Assembly: GCA_938743325.2 (NCBI GenBank)
Contig: OW568882.1
Coordinates: 496,001 to 560,000 of the forward strand
Reading direction: 5' to 3'
DNA from: Pycnococcus provasolii
Lineage: Eukaryota > Chlorophyta > Pseudoscourfieldiophyceae > Pseudoscourfieldiales > Pycnococcaceae
Length of the DNA stretch: 64,000 nt
The notes beneath the pieces are model-generated. The model ran no database searches, had not been told where the DNA came from, and saw nothing but the letters and a program-made list of their open reading frames with translations. Below are positions 46,496 to 56,877 of the stretch, piece by piece. Both the position numbers and the translations under genes were made by a program. Each line of letters starts with the position of its first letter. Position 1 is the first letter of the stretch.

Positions 46496-47635
46496 ATGGT
46501 GACGACGACGATGATGACGGTGACGGTGACGACGATGCTCACGACGTGCCTCCTTCTGGTTCTCTTTGGATCTTCCTCTTCCCATGGGCCTTTTCGTAGT
46601 GGTTCAGTCACATTGGTTCATGCGCAGGTCGCCGGGTACACGTGCGGCGTCGACGCATCCTGTGGCCTGTGCGTGGAAAATCCAAAGTTCCCTGATGATC
46701 AGGATGCGAAGAGCGAAATCTGCTGCTGTGACGCATCGTGCGTGGAAACGGGGGACTGCTGCACGAGCCAAGCGAGCGTCGAAATCATATGTGGTGGCAA
46801 CAACAACAACAATAACGATGCTGCTCCCGCGAGCCCGCCTCCGCCGACGCCGCCCCCTGTGACACCGCCGCCCCCTGTGATGAGCCCACCGCCAATGCCA
46901 CCGCCGCCCCCTGTGATGAGCCCACCGCCGCTGCCGCCGCCGCCGCCGCCGCCCCCGCCGGTGGCTGCTTCCCCACCACCAAGTGAACCGCCAATTGTGG
47001 AGGAGCCGACGCCGACGAGTAGTAGTCTCACCAATTCTCCTGACAACAACAACAACGACAACAACAGTGATGCTTCTCCTTCCCCTCTTTTTCCAACGCC
47101 TCCTCTATTACCACCTCAGAAAAATCAGAAGCCGCCGCCGCCATCTCTCTCAGGTTTGCCGAAGGATACACTTGAACTCATCGGATGCCCGAATGGCGAT
47201 TGCAGCTCTCTGTCAGATGACGAGTTGGAAACGGCAATCAAGAATGTCGAGGCACTCATTGGACTGCAGGAGGACAAGCCTGAGGGAGGCAACGTCGGTG
47301 CACCACCGCCACAACAACAACCGCAGCTGCCGCTGCCAACAACACCGCAGCTGCCGCTGCCTACAACACCGCAGCTGCCGCTGCCAACAACACCGCAGAT
47401 GCCGCTGCCTACAACACCGCAGCCGCTTCTGCTGCCGCCACCGCCACAGCAATCCAACAACCCTCCTTCCGACAACTCTTCAACATGCTTGGGATGCGTG
47501 TTTTCCTTCGTAGAGATCGAGGGAAAAGTGAAGTGCATGACTTGCCCAGGAATTGGTTTATTTTGCGACGTGTGCAGCAATGGAGAAAGGGCAAACACGG
47601 CGATGGCGCCGGCGTCACCTAAATCAAATACTTGA
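46496..47635 (+). CDS. Secreted Cys-rich, hydroxyproline-rich (extensin-like) protein
   Basis: 379 aa from ATG 46496; the frame is open before it. An N-terminal signal peptide (TTCLLLVLFGSSSSHG) directs secretion. A Cys-rich module follows at about residues 45-100 (CGVDASCGLCVE, EICCCDASCVETGDCC), somatomedin-B-like in its cysteine density. The middle is PPSPPPPP-type sequence, as in extensins and pherophorins, and likely hydroxyproline-glycosylated. Four or five LPLPTTPQ repeats come next, from a 24-bp DNA repeat. A C-terminal module holds CLGCVFSFVEIEGKVKC with CPG and CDVC. Probable cell-wall or matrix protein. Overall family uncertain; secretion and proline-rich character are plain. Confidence 0.7.
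   Translation: MVTTTMMTVTVTTMLTTCLLLVLFGSSSSHGPFRSGSVTLVHAQVAGYTCGVDASCGLCVENPKFPDDQDAKSEICCCDASCVETGDCCTSQASVEIICGGNNNNNNDAAPASPPPPTPPPVTPPPPVMSPPPMPPPPPVMSPPPLPPPPPPPPPVAASPPPSEPPIVEEPTPTSSSLTNSPDNNNNDNNSDASPSPLFPTPPLLPPQKNQKPPPPSLSGLPKDTLELIGCPNGDCSSLSDDELETAIKNVEALIGLQEDKPEGGNVGAPPPQQQPQLPLPTTPQLPLPTTPQLPLPTTPQMPLPTTPQPLLLPPPPQQSNNPPSDNSSTCLGCVFSFVEIEGKVKCMTCPGIGLFCDVCSNGERANTAMAPASPKSNT
47323..47421 (+). repeat. 24-bp in-frame tandem repeat
   Basis: Four copies of CAGCTGCCGCTGCCAACAAC-type units encode LPLPTTPQ. Confidence 0.85.
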
Positions 47636-48062
47636 ACCCATAATGTTGGGCGCAGAACAACGCCATCGGCGTTTTCCCTCTTTTAAGGAAAACGACGTCG
47701 AGGGGGGGAAACAGTCACGTACGTGTAAAAGTCTTACTGGTGCCATCAATTAAGGAGATTATCCTCAGTGGCGCATTCATGACGAGTTGCTGTAAACGTG
47801 TGATTGCTTATTCAAGTAGTTGGCGAACGTGCTTTACTTCGTCCAACAACAGGTCGTCCAATCACACACAACTCACATTCCCCATACAGCGCATATTTAC
47901 GTCGCGCTGGGCGCGACGCGGGTCACCACCACCACCTGTCCACCTCGCCCCGACACCTTCGATGGCGAACACCTTCGACGACGACCTGGTCTTTGGACAC
48001 AAGCCCATCAATTCGTCAACTTCACAAATACAATAAGAATTACAAACGTACACAAACAAACT
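47636..48062. other. Intergenic between proline-rich gene and helicase
   Basis: The 3' ends of two converging genes. A small plus-strand open frame ending in FDDDLVFGHKPIN is present but not supported as a gene. Confidence 0.4.
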
Positions 48063-51000
48063 TTAGCTTGTTGTCCGGACTTCCATCTCTTGGCTAAGAC
48101 CCGGATACACATCGCTTATCAAGTACAGCACACAAGTCGAAGAGCCAACCACAACTTCGCCTTCCTCCCAGAAAGCAGCATTATCGTCGTCGTCGCCGCC
48201 TTCCTCCCAGAAAGCAGCATTATCGTCGTCTTCATCGACCACCTCCTCTCGCTCCTCCTCAGGATCCCAAAAACTCAAGGTATCGTCGCTGTCGTCGACG
48301 TCACCACCACCACCGCCGCCGCCGCCGCCTCCTCCCCCGATCAGTTCACTCGGCACTTGCAACTCCACCGTCTGGGTCATCACCACCACGTCGCGGTCAC
48401 GTCCACCACTCTTTCTAGATCTCGGTGCATTCAGAACGACGCGCTTCATCGAGTGCAACGTGCCCGTGGCTGGATCACCCGCCATGAGCCACCAGCCTTC
48501 GTCGTTTGCCTTGGGAAAGAGCGGAGTCACCGCGGTGCGTCCCACCGGACCTCCGCCACCTCCAACGCAGTGCGACGCTTGTAGCGTAACCAAAACTGTA
48601 GCGAATCCGCCCTTCGCGCTCTTCACCTCCCAGCTCATAGACACGCACGGAAGCCTTCTTACCGCCTCTGCCGCACGGCGCGCGTCGTCGCCACGAACGT
48701 GACCAACCGTCCTCAAAATATCCGCCACACCCTCGTGACCCATTTTGGACCAAGACGACCGCGAACGTTGCACGAACCAAGGCAGCGTGTACATCGCCTC
48801 CTCCTTGCGCTCCTTCAAGCGAGCCTGATGGAATCTCAACGCCACATCGTGCGTAACGCCGCCACCGCCGCGACCACCCTTAACAGCCCCAAGCACAGCG
48901 TACACGGGATCGTCGTCAGGCCAGCATGCCGAGCAAAGGCAGCTCGAGATACTCATCGCGACGAGCGCCGACTCGAGCCATTTGTTATGCACACAAACAT
49001 CAACAATACTCTGCACCACCCTCAAACTGTTGTCAAGCAAGCTCTTCAGATCCGTAAGGTAGTCTGACATGGGCATGGGCAGGCGTGCCATGTGACGCTG
49101 GAATAATATGTTCGTCTTGATGTGTGCATCCGTATAATCCAGACTAGTAGTCCGCTCGGGCAGCGTTTCGATCGGAAGGCGGCAGTCTCCATGCAGCGAC
49201 TCGTTCACCTTATCTTCGTTGTGGCGAACGGGAACTTCGTGGAATTCCTGCGCGGCACAGAAAATCGTAAACAGTTCGCCAAAGCTGCACGACGCGTGAA
49301 GGTGGTTGGCATAAATGCGTGCCGTCTGGTAGCCAAGGTAGTACACGGAAGCAATTTGTCCCAGTGGCATAGGTACAATCTCGTCCGTCTCCTCGTCCCA
49401 GCTCAAGCAAGCGGCATCCTGAAGATCAAGCACAGTATCTCCTATCAATTGGTTCAAGTAATCAGAGATCCAAAAGTCCAGCGACTTCTTCCTTCCAGCG
49501 TCGTCATTGTCATCATCGCCACCACCACCACCACCACCAAGAAGCTCGTCGTCGTCAAGGTCAACCCCATAATAATGCGGATTAGCCTTCAGCCTCCTAA
49601 ACAGGTACGTGTATGTCATCCAGTCCACGAGCTCGCGCTTTGAGTTTGCGGCACCCGTCGCCACCTCCGCATTCACGTGATTGTGCAAGGTCATGTGCAG
49701 CGCGCTCTCCAGAGGAAACGGTTCGTACAGAAATCGCTTGAAGAAAACTTTTTTGGAATCTTGCACCATCACAACAGCGATTGCCATGGTGTCGTACTGA
49801 GGACGACCTGCACGGCCCATCATCTGCAGAATGTCCGTAATCGGATAGTCGACGTACTTCTTCACGCCATCCTTGCCGTCGAAGTACTCCGTGCCCTTAA
49901 CTACCACGAGGCGTGCGGGAAGATTCAAGCCCCACGCGAGCGTTGACGTGCTCACCAAAACCTGAATACGACCTGTGCGGAACAGCTCCTCGACCGTCGT
50001 CCGATCACTTTCGCACAGCCCAGCATGGTGAAGACCAATGCCATGTGCAATGGTGTGTCGCAGAGACTCGTCGCGCAGCGGCTCAGCCGCCGCGGACAGA
50101 AGAGCAACATTTTCATTAGCCTCGAGGTCGCCGCGCCCATCCTTGTCCATTCCCTTGACACCGCGGCTGAAGACGTGAGGGTCGCCATCGCGCATCGCAA
50201 ACGTGATCAGGTCCAGCGCCGTAAGGCGCGTCTGCCGGCGACTCGAGACGAAAACGAGCGTCGGCTTGTCCGGTGCGTACGTTCGAATAGCCTGATACGT
50301 CGGCTTGTTCATCGCAAGCATGCGCGGGCAGTACGCCTTGCCCGGATGACCCTGAATATGTGCCTCCAGCGGAATAGGACGGACGCTCGGCTTGAAGTTG
50401 AAACGGCCCACCGCGCCGCGCACGCCGAGCCAGTCGCAGACGTCGTCCGCGCTGCTCAGCGCCGTACTCAGGCCCACGAAGCGGATCTCCGTGTCATACC
50501 GATGCGCGATGCGCCGCGTGCGGCTCACGAGCATCTCGAGCACCGGACCTCGATCGCCGCCTAGCAGATGCACCTCGTCGAATATCAGCAGGCCGGTTGT
50601 CTGAACGTACGCGCGTCGGCTCCACCCACGGGTGATGCTGTCCCACTTCTCGGGTGTCGTCACGACGATGTGCGCCTTCAGCAGGCTCTTCATGTCTGGC
50701 GTGAAGTCGCCAGTAAGCTCGACGAGGTCCACGCCCAGCGCGCGGCAGAAGGTTCGACGCCAGTCGTCGACGCGCTCGCGCACAAGCGCCTTCAGCGGAG
50801 CGATGTAGACAGCCTTCCTTTTCTCTCCATGTGCCGCAAGCAGCTGCAGGATGGCTAGCTCCGCGCATATCGTCTTGCCGGATCCCGTGGGCGCACCCAA
50901 AAAGACGTTCTCCGCCGTGTGCGCCATCGTGTGGAACACCTGCGCCTGGATCGGGTTGAAGTGGCTGAATCGTTCCTTGTGCATGTTGTAGTAGCGCGGC

Positions 51001-54000
51001 CCGATGTCCTTGCCAATCGAAAGCACGGCTGTCAGCGGCAGCGGATCCAAGTCCAGCAGCTCTGTGTGCCTCTTCGCCTGCATGTTCGGCAGGACGAGAT
51101 CTCTAACGTTCACCTCGCAGATGTCGTCGGCGTTGTGGTAGGTATCATGCACGATGCGCACGTAGTACTGCGGCGGAAGCGGCTCGTAGACTGGCATGAT
51201 GAACGCGATGACGATAGGATCAGGAACGAAGTCGTCGTAGTCGCCACGATATCCCTTGGGCGGCGACACCATTTTCTTCGTCACGACGAAAACCTCGTGG
51301 TGGAAGATGCGCTCAGTCGTCTGGTCCTCGACCATGAGATGGTAACGCTGGCTCAGGCCGTGGATCTGATCTCGCCAGCGAAAGCACGGCGTCAGGTTCG
51401 CGGTGATGCGAAGGATATTTCCCGTGATTGGCGCAACCTTCACGGAAATCTCGAAGCGCGGGAACGCGTGCACGCACATCAGCACGTCTTTGCCCCTCGA
51501 AGGTCGATCGAGCAGCGACCCGAGTTCACCCGAGGTCATCTCCGCGAGAACCTCGAGGCTGTACAAGTTTTTCGATGCCAGCTTGTTGACATTGGCATCT
51601 GTCAGGATGCCGCTTTCGACGAACATGCGCAGCGGGTGGTCATCGTACCACATTCGATTTTCCACGCACTTGCACAGATCCAGAAGAGCGAGGCTGAGGC
51701 TGCTCCACTTGCGCTGCAGCGTCCACTCGAATAGCGCGCGGAGCAGGCGCGATGCGTTGTCGCTGACGTACATCATGTCCGATGTGAGCGCGAAGTTCGC
51801 GGGGCGCACGCGGCTAATGTACGACTGCAGCAGGCAGTTCACTTTCCCCGCAACATTCTCAATGCCGCCCTTGATGGAGATGCGGCTTCCACCTCCCTTG
51901 TAGTCCGTGCCACGACCCATGATGTCAAGCTCCGGAAGCTCCTCCTCGCGTACGACGAGGTGGCTGAACTCAGTGCTCGAACAAAGCATCTTCAGAATGC
52001 TGGCGTAGCTCATGTGCTCGCTGACCGCCGACTGGTACGCCTCGACGGACGCCGTCTTGAGGTAAAAGTGACTTGCAATGCGCCCGAGATCCGTGGTGTA
52101 CAGCGAACCCGAACGCCGGTCGAATCGCACGACGCGAGCCTTGTCGAGAGCCATTGCGGCATTGGTGATCCATTCACGCTTTTTGGCATTCGCGCGCGCC
52201 TCGATGCCAGCTGCACCCTCTGACCTCTCGAGCAGGTCGTCCCAGGTCATGCCGTAGTGGAGAGGATTGCGAAGCATGCGCACCGCCAGGTACGAGTACG
52301 ATAGCCACTGCACCGCCTCTGACATGTTCGTCACCGTGCCCAGCACCACCTCGGCATTGAGGTTCTCCGCGAGACTTTCGACGAACTGGCTCTCGATGGG
52401 CGCCGCGTGCGTCAGCAGCGCCGCGTACTTCGTGAGCTTGTCGTGCGTGGTGATGATGATGCCGTGCCCCTCGTTGTCAAACTGCGGGCGTCCCGCGCGG
52501 CCAAAGATTTGCATCACGTCGAGCGCGCTCACATCCACGAAGCATCCTCTCGTGCCGTCGTAGATGTTCGTGCCCTTGATAATCACCGTGTGGGCGGGGA
52601 GGTTAACACCCCACGCGAGCGTGGATGTGCAGCAGAGCACCTTAATCAACCCCATCGAGAACAGTCGCTCTGTCAGCGAGCGATCTGCGCGCAGCATGCC
52701 AGCGTTGTGGCATCCAAAGCCTCTCTGGAAGAGCTCAACCACCTCCTTGTTGCGACTTTTAAACACCTGCGCCTTGAGGATATCGTACTGAGGATGCGTC
52801 GCAGGGTTCAGTGCATCGGCGTCGCGCTCCTCCATTGCCGCGAGATCGAGAAGCGCACGCGCCGTCTTCACGGTGTCCTTGCGGCTGTGAACGAACACCA
52901 TAACCTGCTTGCCCCGATGCAGCGCCTCCTGAACCTTCTCGTACGCAATTTCGTGGAACAGCCGATTGCGCTGCGCAAAGTTTTTCTCCATCACGCCAGC
53001 GAATGTGTAGCTGAGTGGCACAGGTCGGTATCGATCGTCAAATTGGAACAGTCCAGTTGACTCGTTCACGCCGAGGAATTCCGCCACGTCACGCGGGTTG
53101 GGCAACGTCGCACTGAGACCGACCGTTCGGATCACCTTCTGCGCCGTCTCACTGTAGCGCTGAATGCGCGCGACGAGCGACTCGATCACCGCACCACGAT
53201 CGTCGTTCAGAAGGTGCACCTCATCGAGGAGCAGCAGCTCGATTGCATCGATGACGCCACCTTCGACACCCTTGCGCGTGACCACGTCGAGCTTCTCCGG
53301 CGTCGTCACGAGGAAGTGCGTGTGCTCGAGCTCAGTCTTCGTGAGCGTCATGTCGCCCGTGAACTCACGGACCACCACGCCAAGGCGCGCGAGGCGCTTT
53401 GAAAAGCCAGACGCAACCTCAGCCGCGAGAGCTTTCATGGGCGCCACGTAAATGATCTTGAATGCCACGGCCTCCACCTTGCCACTGGCATTGCGCCGAC
53501 GTTGCTGCTGCCCCTTGCTCTCCTCTTCATCACGCACGGCAATCAGTCCGCTCTCGACGTACGGCGCGAGCGCGCGAAGCACCGCAATCATCGCGATGTT
53601 CGTCTTGCCCGCACCAGTTGGCGCGCACACCAGGATGTTCTCGCTGCTCCCAATTCCCGTGGGAAAGATCGTGCTCTGGATGGCATTCAGCGTCTCGTAT
53701 CCCTCGAAAGCCGTCTGCATCCATGGCTCAAGATCACCGATCGCCACGGGTGTTGGCGCGGGTGGCTTGTTGTGTCGCTCGCGTGCTGGCACATGTATTT
53801 CCTCTCGTCCTGGCTTGAAATTTCGCGTGGCATTCGCGGGTAGATTGAGCCCATCCTCTCGCTTTCCGATTGTCCTCGGCGTCGACCCAAACAGTGCGTC
53901 AAAGTGCTGCGCACTGCGCACGCCATTTGCGGATGGTCCGAGCGCCGCGGCGCGTGCCGCGTTTGCACGCTCCGCCTCCCGTCGCAGGAAGCGCGATACG

Positions 54001-55232
54001 CCGCCGCCACCCCCATCCGCCTCCGGCACGAGCAGCCAAGACACATCCGCGGAAACGTTGGAGGCTGCATCGGCGCCTCCGCTTGACGCATACATGCGCC
54101 TGCCTGCCCGCCTCGCCTCTCGCTTTGCATCCTTTCGCGCCTTGCGCTGTCCCTCCGACGCAATGTCCACGGCGCGGCTCACACTTGGCGCAGCGGGTGC
54201 ATTTGCGTTGCTGCTTTCGCGCGCCGCGGCGTTCTCCGCATACCTGTACACGGCGACCCTTTCGGTGACGTCTAAGAGCAGGCGCTCCGCGTGCGCACCA
54301 AGCTCGAGCGCAAGTGGCACAGCGGCATCGCCTCCCGCCTCAATGAGCTGCGCGGCGGCACGCTCGACGTGCTCGTTCGTGCTGTCACTGGTAGCGAGTG
54401 TGGTGAGCACGTCTGCGCACAGTCTGTCGGCAGACGACGACGCGATGCTTGTGCATTGCGCGTGAAGCCACGGCAGCGTTCCCGCCGGGGCGTCGTTTGT
54501 GTCTACATCCGTCGACGTTGCTCTCGTTTGCTGTGTGGTGGTGCTGCTTCGTGTGTCGTCGTCGTCGTCGTCGTCGTCGTCGCTATCAGCGTATGCGTAG
54601 TTCGGCGCGACGAAATCTCGCAGGTCGTCGTCGCCGTCGTCGCCGTTATCTGCGGCGATGTGTCCGACCTTTGCTCCTAGTTTTCCCTGCCACTCGCGCA
54701 CGTCGCGCCAAGCCTTGAGCACCTCCGCCGCCTCGTTGGTTGTTGGCAGCGTGCCCACGGCGTCGAAGAGCGCGGAGAGTAGCATTTCGCAGCTTTGTCT
54801 TGCCGCTCGGCTTGACCCTCCCGCTGCTCTTAGTGTGTCTGGCGTGAGTTCTCCGGCGTACTCGTTAAATGCTTTGAACACCGCCTCCGCCGCTTGCGTT
54901 CGTTCTTCGACTTGCGAGTCTTCTGTGATGATGGAAGTAACGGAAGCTAGATATAAGGATAGGGCATTTTGCGCATCCTTTTTGATGGCAACTTTTTGCT
55001 GATCTAATGGTGATGAAGAAGAAGCATACACACGCGCTGCTAACGTTGATGATGCTGATGACGAAGATGCTGACGAAAGGGATGACGCAGATGCTGCTTT
55101 CCCTTTCTTGATGGTACGAAACAAAGATGCACGAATACCCATGAGCACATGATGGGAAGACATGGATGCTGCATTATCATCCGACGACGACGACGACGAC
55201 ACCGCTGCTAATGAGTTTGTGAATACGCCCAT
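48063..55232 (-). CDS. ASCC3: ASCC3/SLH1-type dual-cassette DExH RNA helicase
   Basis: A 2,389-aa single-exon gene from ATG 55232. The order is a Ser/Asp-rich N terminus (to about 250), a first RecA helicase cassette with Walker A APTGAGKT at about 537-544 and a DEVH box, a Sec63-like domain, then a second cassette (APTGSGKT; DEVHLLGGDRGP) and a second Sec63-like domain. The first cassette is closer to ASCC3/Slh1 than to Brr2: RSRNKEVVELFQRGFGCHNAG, HTVIIKGTNIYDGTRG, GRAGRPQFDNEGHGIIITTH. ASCC3 (Slh1/Rqt2 in yeast) splits collided ribosomes in quality control and unwinds alkylated DNA in repair; that role is inferred from the family. The C terminus is extremely acidic, with a direct repeat of DDDDNAAFWEEG from a DNA duplication near 48160-48235. 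Confidence 0.9.
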   Translation of the reverse strand: MGVFTNSLAAVSSSSSSDDNAASMSSHHVLMGIRASLFRTIKKGKAASASSLSSASSSSASSTLAARVYASSSSPLDQQKVAIKKDAQNALSLYLASVTSIITEDSQVEERTQAAEAVFKAFNEYAGELTPDTLRAAGGSSRAARQSCEMLLSALFDAVGTLPTTNEAAEVLKAWRDVREWQGKLGAKVGHIAADNGDDGDDDLRDFVAPNYAYADSDDDDDDDDDTRSSTTTQQTRATSTDVDTNDAPAGTLPWLHAQCTSIASSSADRLCADVLTTLATSDSTNEHVERAAAQLIEAGGDAAVPLALELGAHAERLLLDVTERVAVYRYAENAAARESSNANAPAAPSVSRAVDIASEGQRKARKDAKREARRAGRRMYASSGGADAASNVSADVSWLLVPEADGGGGGVSRFLRREAERANAARAAALGPSANGVRSAQHFDALFGSTPRTIGKREDGLNLPANATRNFKPGREEIHVPARERHNKPPAPTPVAIGDLEPWMQTAFEGYETLNAIQSTIFPTGIGSSENILVCAPTGAGKTNIAMIAVLRALAPYVESGLIAVRDEEESKGQQQRRRNASGKVEAVAFKIIYVAPMKALAAEVASGFSKRLARLGVVVREFTGDMTLTKTELEHTHFLVTTPEKLDVVTRKGVEGGVIDAIELLLLDEVHLLNDDRGAVIESLVARIQRYSETAQKVIRTVGLSATLPNPRDVAEFLGVNESTGLFQFDDRYRPVPLSYTFAGVMEKNFAQRNRLFHEIAYEKVQEALHRGKQVMVFVHSRKDTVKTARALLDLAAMEERDADALNPATHPQYDILKAQVFKSRNKEVVELFQRGFGCHNAGMLRADRSLTERLFSMGLIKVLCCTSTLAWGVNLPAHTVIIKGTNIYDGTRGCFVDVSALDVMQIFGRAGRPQFDNEGHGIIITTHDKLTKYAALLTHAAPIESQFVESLAENLNAEVVLGTVTNMSEAVQWLSYSYLAVRMLRNPLHYGMTWDDLLERSEGAAGIEARANAKKREWITNAAMALDKARVVRFDRRSGSLYTTDLGRIASHFYLKTASVEAYQSAVSEHMSYASILKMLCSSTEFSHLVVREEELPELDIMGRGTDYKGGGSRISIKGGIENVAGKVNCLLQSYISRVRPANFALTSDMMYVSDNASRLLRALFEWTLQRKWSSLSLALLDLCKCVENRMWYDDHPLRMFVESGILTDANVNKLASKNLYSLEVLAEMTSGELGSLLDRPSRGKDVLMCVHAFPRFEISVKVAPITGNILRITANLTPCFRWRDQIHGLSQRYHLMVEDQTTERIFHHEVFVVTKKMVSPPKGYRGDYDDFVPDPIVIAFIMPVYEPLPPQYYVRIVHDTYHNADDICEVNVRDLVLPNMQAKRHTELLDLDPLPLTAVLSIGKDIGPRYYNMHKERFSHFNPIQAQVFHTMAHTAENVFLGAPTGSGKTICAELAILQLLAAHGEKRKAVYIAPLKALVRERVDDWRRTFCRALGVDLVELTGDFTPDMKSLLKAHIVVTTPEKWDSITRGWSRRAYVQTTGLLIFDEVHLLGGDRGPVLEMLVSRTRRIAHRYDTEIRFVGLSTALSSADDVCDWLGVRGAVGRFNFKPSVRPIPLEAHIQGHPGKAYCPRMLAMNKPTYQAIRTYAPDKPTLVFVSSRRQTRLTALDLITFAMRDGDPHVFSRGVKGMDKDGRGDLEANENVALLSAAAEPLRDESLRHTIAHGIGLHHAGLCESDRTTVEELFRTGRIQVLVSTSTLAWGLNLPARLVVVKGTEYFDGKDGVKKYVDYPITDILQMMGRAGRPQYDTMAIAVVMVQDSKKVFFKRFLYEPFPLESALHMTLHNHVNAEVATGAANSKRELVDWMTYTYLFRRLKANPHYYGVDLDDDELLGGGGGGGDDDNDDAGRKKSLDFWISDYLNQLIGDTVLDLQDAACLSWDEETDEIVPMPLGQIASVYYLGYQTARIYANHLHASCSFGELFTIFCAAQEFHEVPVRHNEDKVNESLHGDCRLPIETLPERTTSLDYTDAHIKTNILFQRHMARLPMPMSDYLTDLKSLLDNSLRVVQSIVDVCVHNKWLESALVAMSISSCLCSACWPDDDPVYAVLGAVKGGRGGGGVTHDVALRFHQARLKERKEEAMYTLPWFVQRSRSSWSKMGHEGVADILRTVGHVRGDDARRAAEAVRRLPCVSMSWEVKSAKGGFATVLVTLQASHCVGGGGGPVGRTAVTPLFPKANDEGWWLMAGDPATGTLHSMKRVVLNAPRSRKSGGRDRDVVVMTQTVELQVPSELIGGGGGGGGGGGGDVDDSDDTLSFWDPEEEREEVVDEDDDNAAFWEEGGDDDDNAAFWEEGEVVVGSSTCVLYLISDVYPGLSQEMEVRTTS

Positions 55233-55414
55233 GATTCTGATTATGATGATTCCCTGACAGAATTTCTGAAGCAGGCTTCAAGTGACTCCGAAGCCGAGCA
55301 GGAACGAAGCCGAGCGAAGCAGGAACGAAGCCGAGCGAAGCAGGAACGAAGACGTGACTCCGAAGCAGAGCGAAGCAGGCCCTCCTCGTAATAAATAGTC
55401 TATATTAGTTAGGA
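55233..55414. other. Divergent promoter with short tandem repeat
   Basis: Between the helicase and the second RCC1-like gene. Bases about 55289-55378 are copies of a 21-bp unit (GGAACGAAGCCGAGCGAAGC core). Confidence 0.6.
55289..55378. repeat. 21-bp tandem repeat
   Basis: About four imperfect copies of GGAACGAAGCCGAGCGAAGC in the shared 5' region. Confidence 0.75.
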
Positions 55415-56578
55415 ATGGCCGCCGAATCCACTCCACTGTTGCAACCAACCACCACAAGTTTAGGTAAGGGTACGCCAAACGCCAAACCCCCAAACGCCAA
55501 ACCCCCAAACGGAATCCCTCCCTCCCAAACTCCCCAGGTGTCCCCTCCCCTCCTCATCACGTCGTGTTTTTCTCCCTCTTCGACGCCAATGGCAGCAGCT
55601 GTTGAGGATGTTGTGGGCGCACATCGTGACTTGGGAGAGCTGGCGTACGAGGCGCTCAGGCTCGCGTTCGTGCCGTGGCAGAGAGAACGACGTCTTGCCA
55701 AGGAGCGTGAGCGAACTCGTATTGCGCGAATATCTTCTTCTGGACTGATTGCCGCAGGTTTTGTTCACTCGCTCGCGCTACGAGTCGACAGTGGCATCAC
55801 GTGCTGGGGATTGAACGCACTCGGCCAAGCACCTCCCGCCGGCGTCGACGGCGACTTCGTCGCACTTACCGCGGGTGCGTATCACTCGCTTGCGATTCGA
55901 CGCGACGGTGGCATCGCGTGTTGGGGATTGAACGGCAACGACCAAGCGCCTCCCGATGGCGTCGCGGGCGAATTCGTCGCAGTTACCGCGGGTGCGTATC
56001 ACTCGCTTGCGATTCGACGCGACGGCAGCATCGCGTGCTGGGGTGAGAACGGCAACGACTGGGCGCCTCCCGATGGCGTCGCGGGGGACTTCGTCGCGAT
56101 CGCCGCAGGTGGCACACACTCCATCGCGCTGCGTCGCGACGGCTCAATCGCGTGCTGGGGATCGAACGGCGACGGCCAGGCGCCTCGCGATGGCGTCGTG
56201 GGAGACTTCTTTGCGATCGCAGCGGGTTTGCGTCACTCCATCGCGCTGTGTCGCGACGGCAGCATCGCGTGCTGGGGACGCAACGCCAGCGGCGAGGCAC
56301 CTCCTGACGGCGTCGCGGGAGACTTCGTCGCGATCGCTGCGGGCTCGGATCACTCACTGGCGCTTCGACGCGACGGTAGCGTCGCGTGCTGGGGACTAAA
56401 CAACCACGACCAAGCGCCTCCCGCTGGCGTTCCGGGCAACTTCGTCGCAATCGCCGCGGGTTATAGGCACTCGCTGGCGCTACGAGTCGACGGCTCAATC
56501 GCGTGCTGGGGAGGGAACGCCGACGGCCAGGCACCTCCCGGCGGCGTCGCCGGTCCCTTTATGTTGCAAGATATGTAA
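55415..56578 (+). CDS. Seven-repeat RCC1-like beta-propeller protein, copy B
   Basis: Paralogue of the gene at 28.1-29.0 kb, in inverted orientation 27 kb away. Seven RCC1-like repeats each end in CWG-x-N, following the same helical start (VGAHRDLGELAYEALRL). The frame opens at ATG 55415. ATG 55589 (MAAAVEDVVGAH) aligns with the start of copy A, and the sequence just before it also matches copy A's leader (TTCTCCCTCTTC...CGACGCCAAT). The first 58 codons (Pro/Lys-rich, with short repeats) may therefore be untranslated. The loops between blades differ more than the core motifs, and copy A's and B's 3' flanks share about 130 bp. Function unknown. Confidence 0.85.
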   Translation: MAAESTPLLQPTTTSLGKGTPNAKPPNAKPPNGIPPSQTPQVSPPLLITSCFSPSSTPMAAAVEDVVGAHRDLGELAYEALRLAFVPWQRERRLAKERERTRIARISSSGLIAAGFVHSLALRVDSGITCWGLNALGQAPPAGVDGDFVALTAGAYHSLAIRRDGGIACWGLNGNDQAPPDGVAGEFVAVTAGAYHSLAIRRDGSIACWGENGNDWAPPDGVAGDFVAIAAGGTHSIALRRDGSIACWGSNGDGQAPRDGVVGDFFAIAAGLRHSIALCRDGSIACWGRNASGEAPPDGVAGDFVAIAAGSDHSLALRRDGSVACWGLNNHDQAPPAGVPGNFVAIAAGYRHSLALRVDGSIACWGGNADGQAPPGGVAGPFMLQDM

Positions 56579-56712
56579 AACCAGTCGTCTTACCCGTGTA
56601 ATATCAGCTCACGAAGAACTAAAACAAGTTCATCACACTTCTACGATAGAGCATCCGAGAAACACTTCGACGCCAGCCATTCACCACTCCATCAAGCCTC
56701 CGAGTTCGAACC
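56579..56712. repeat. 3' flank shared with RCC1-like copy A
   Basis: Matches, inverted, the 3' side of the paralogue at about 27930-28058 (shared CCAGTCGTCTTACCCGTGTA). It shows that the duplicated segment included the 3' untranslated region. Confidence 0.75.
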
Positions 56713-56726
56713 AAACCCCGAATAAT
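56713..56726. promoter_or_regulatory. AAACCCCGAATAAT motif upstream of ZIP gene
   Basis: About 150 bp before the ZIP ATG. Confidence 0.5.
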
Positions 56727-56877
56727 CGAAATCCCTCCCCTACTCCAAGAGCCCCGATCCCTAGAGGGAGAAAAATGCGAATGAGGGGATCCGTTCTTGA
56801 ACTGAACTTAAAACGAGTTTTGCCCAACGGCTCTTTTTTCTCCATCTCCCCCTGTCATTCTCCCTCCCTCCCTCCCC

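Noticed and set aside
47740-48036. Small frame ending FDDDLVFGHKPIN
   Set aside because: Lies in the 3' region between converging genes, with no conserved features.
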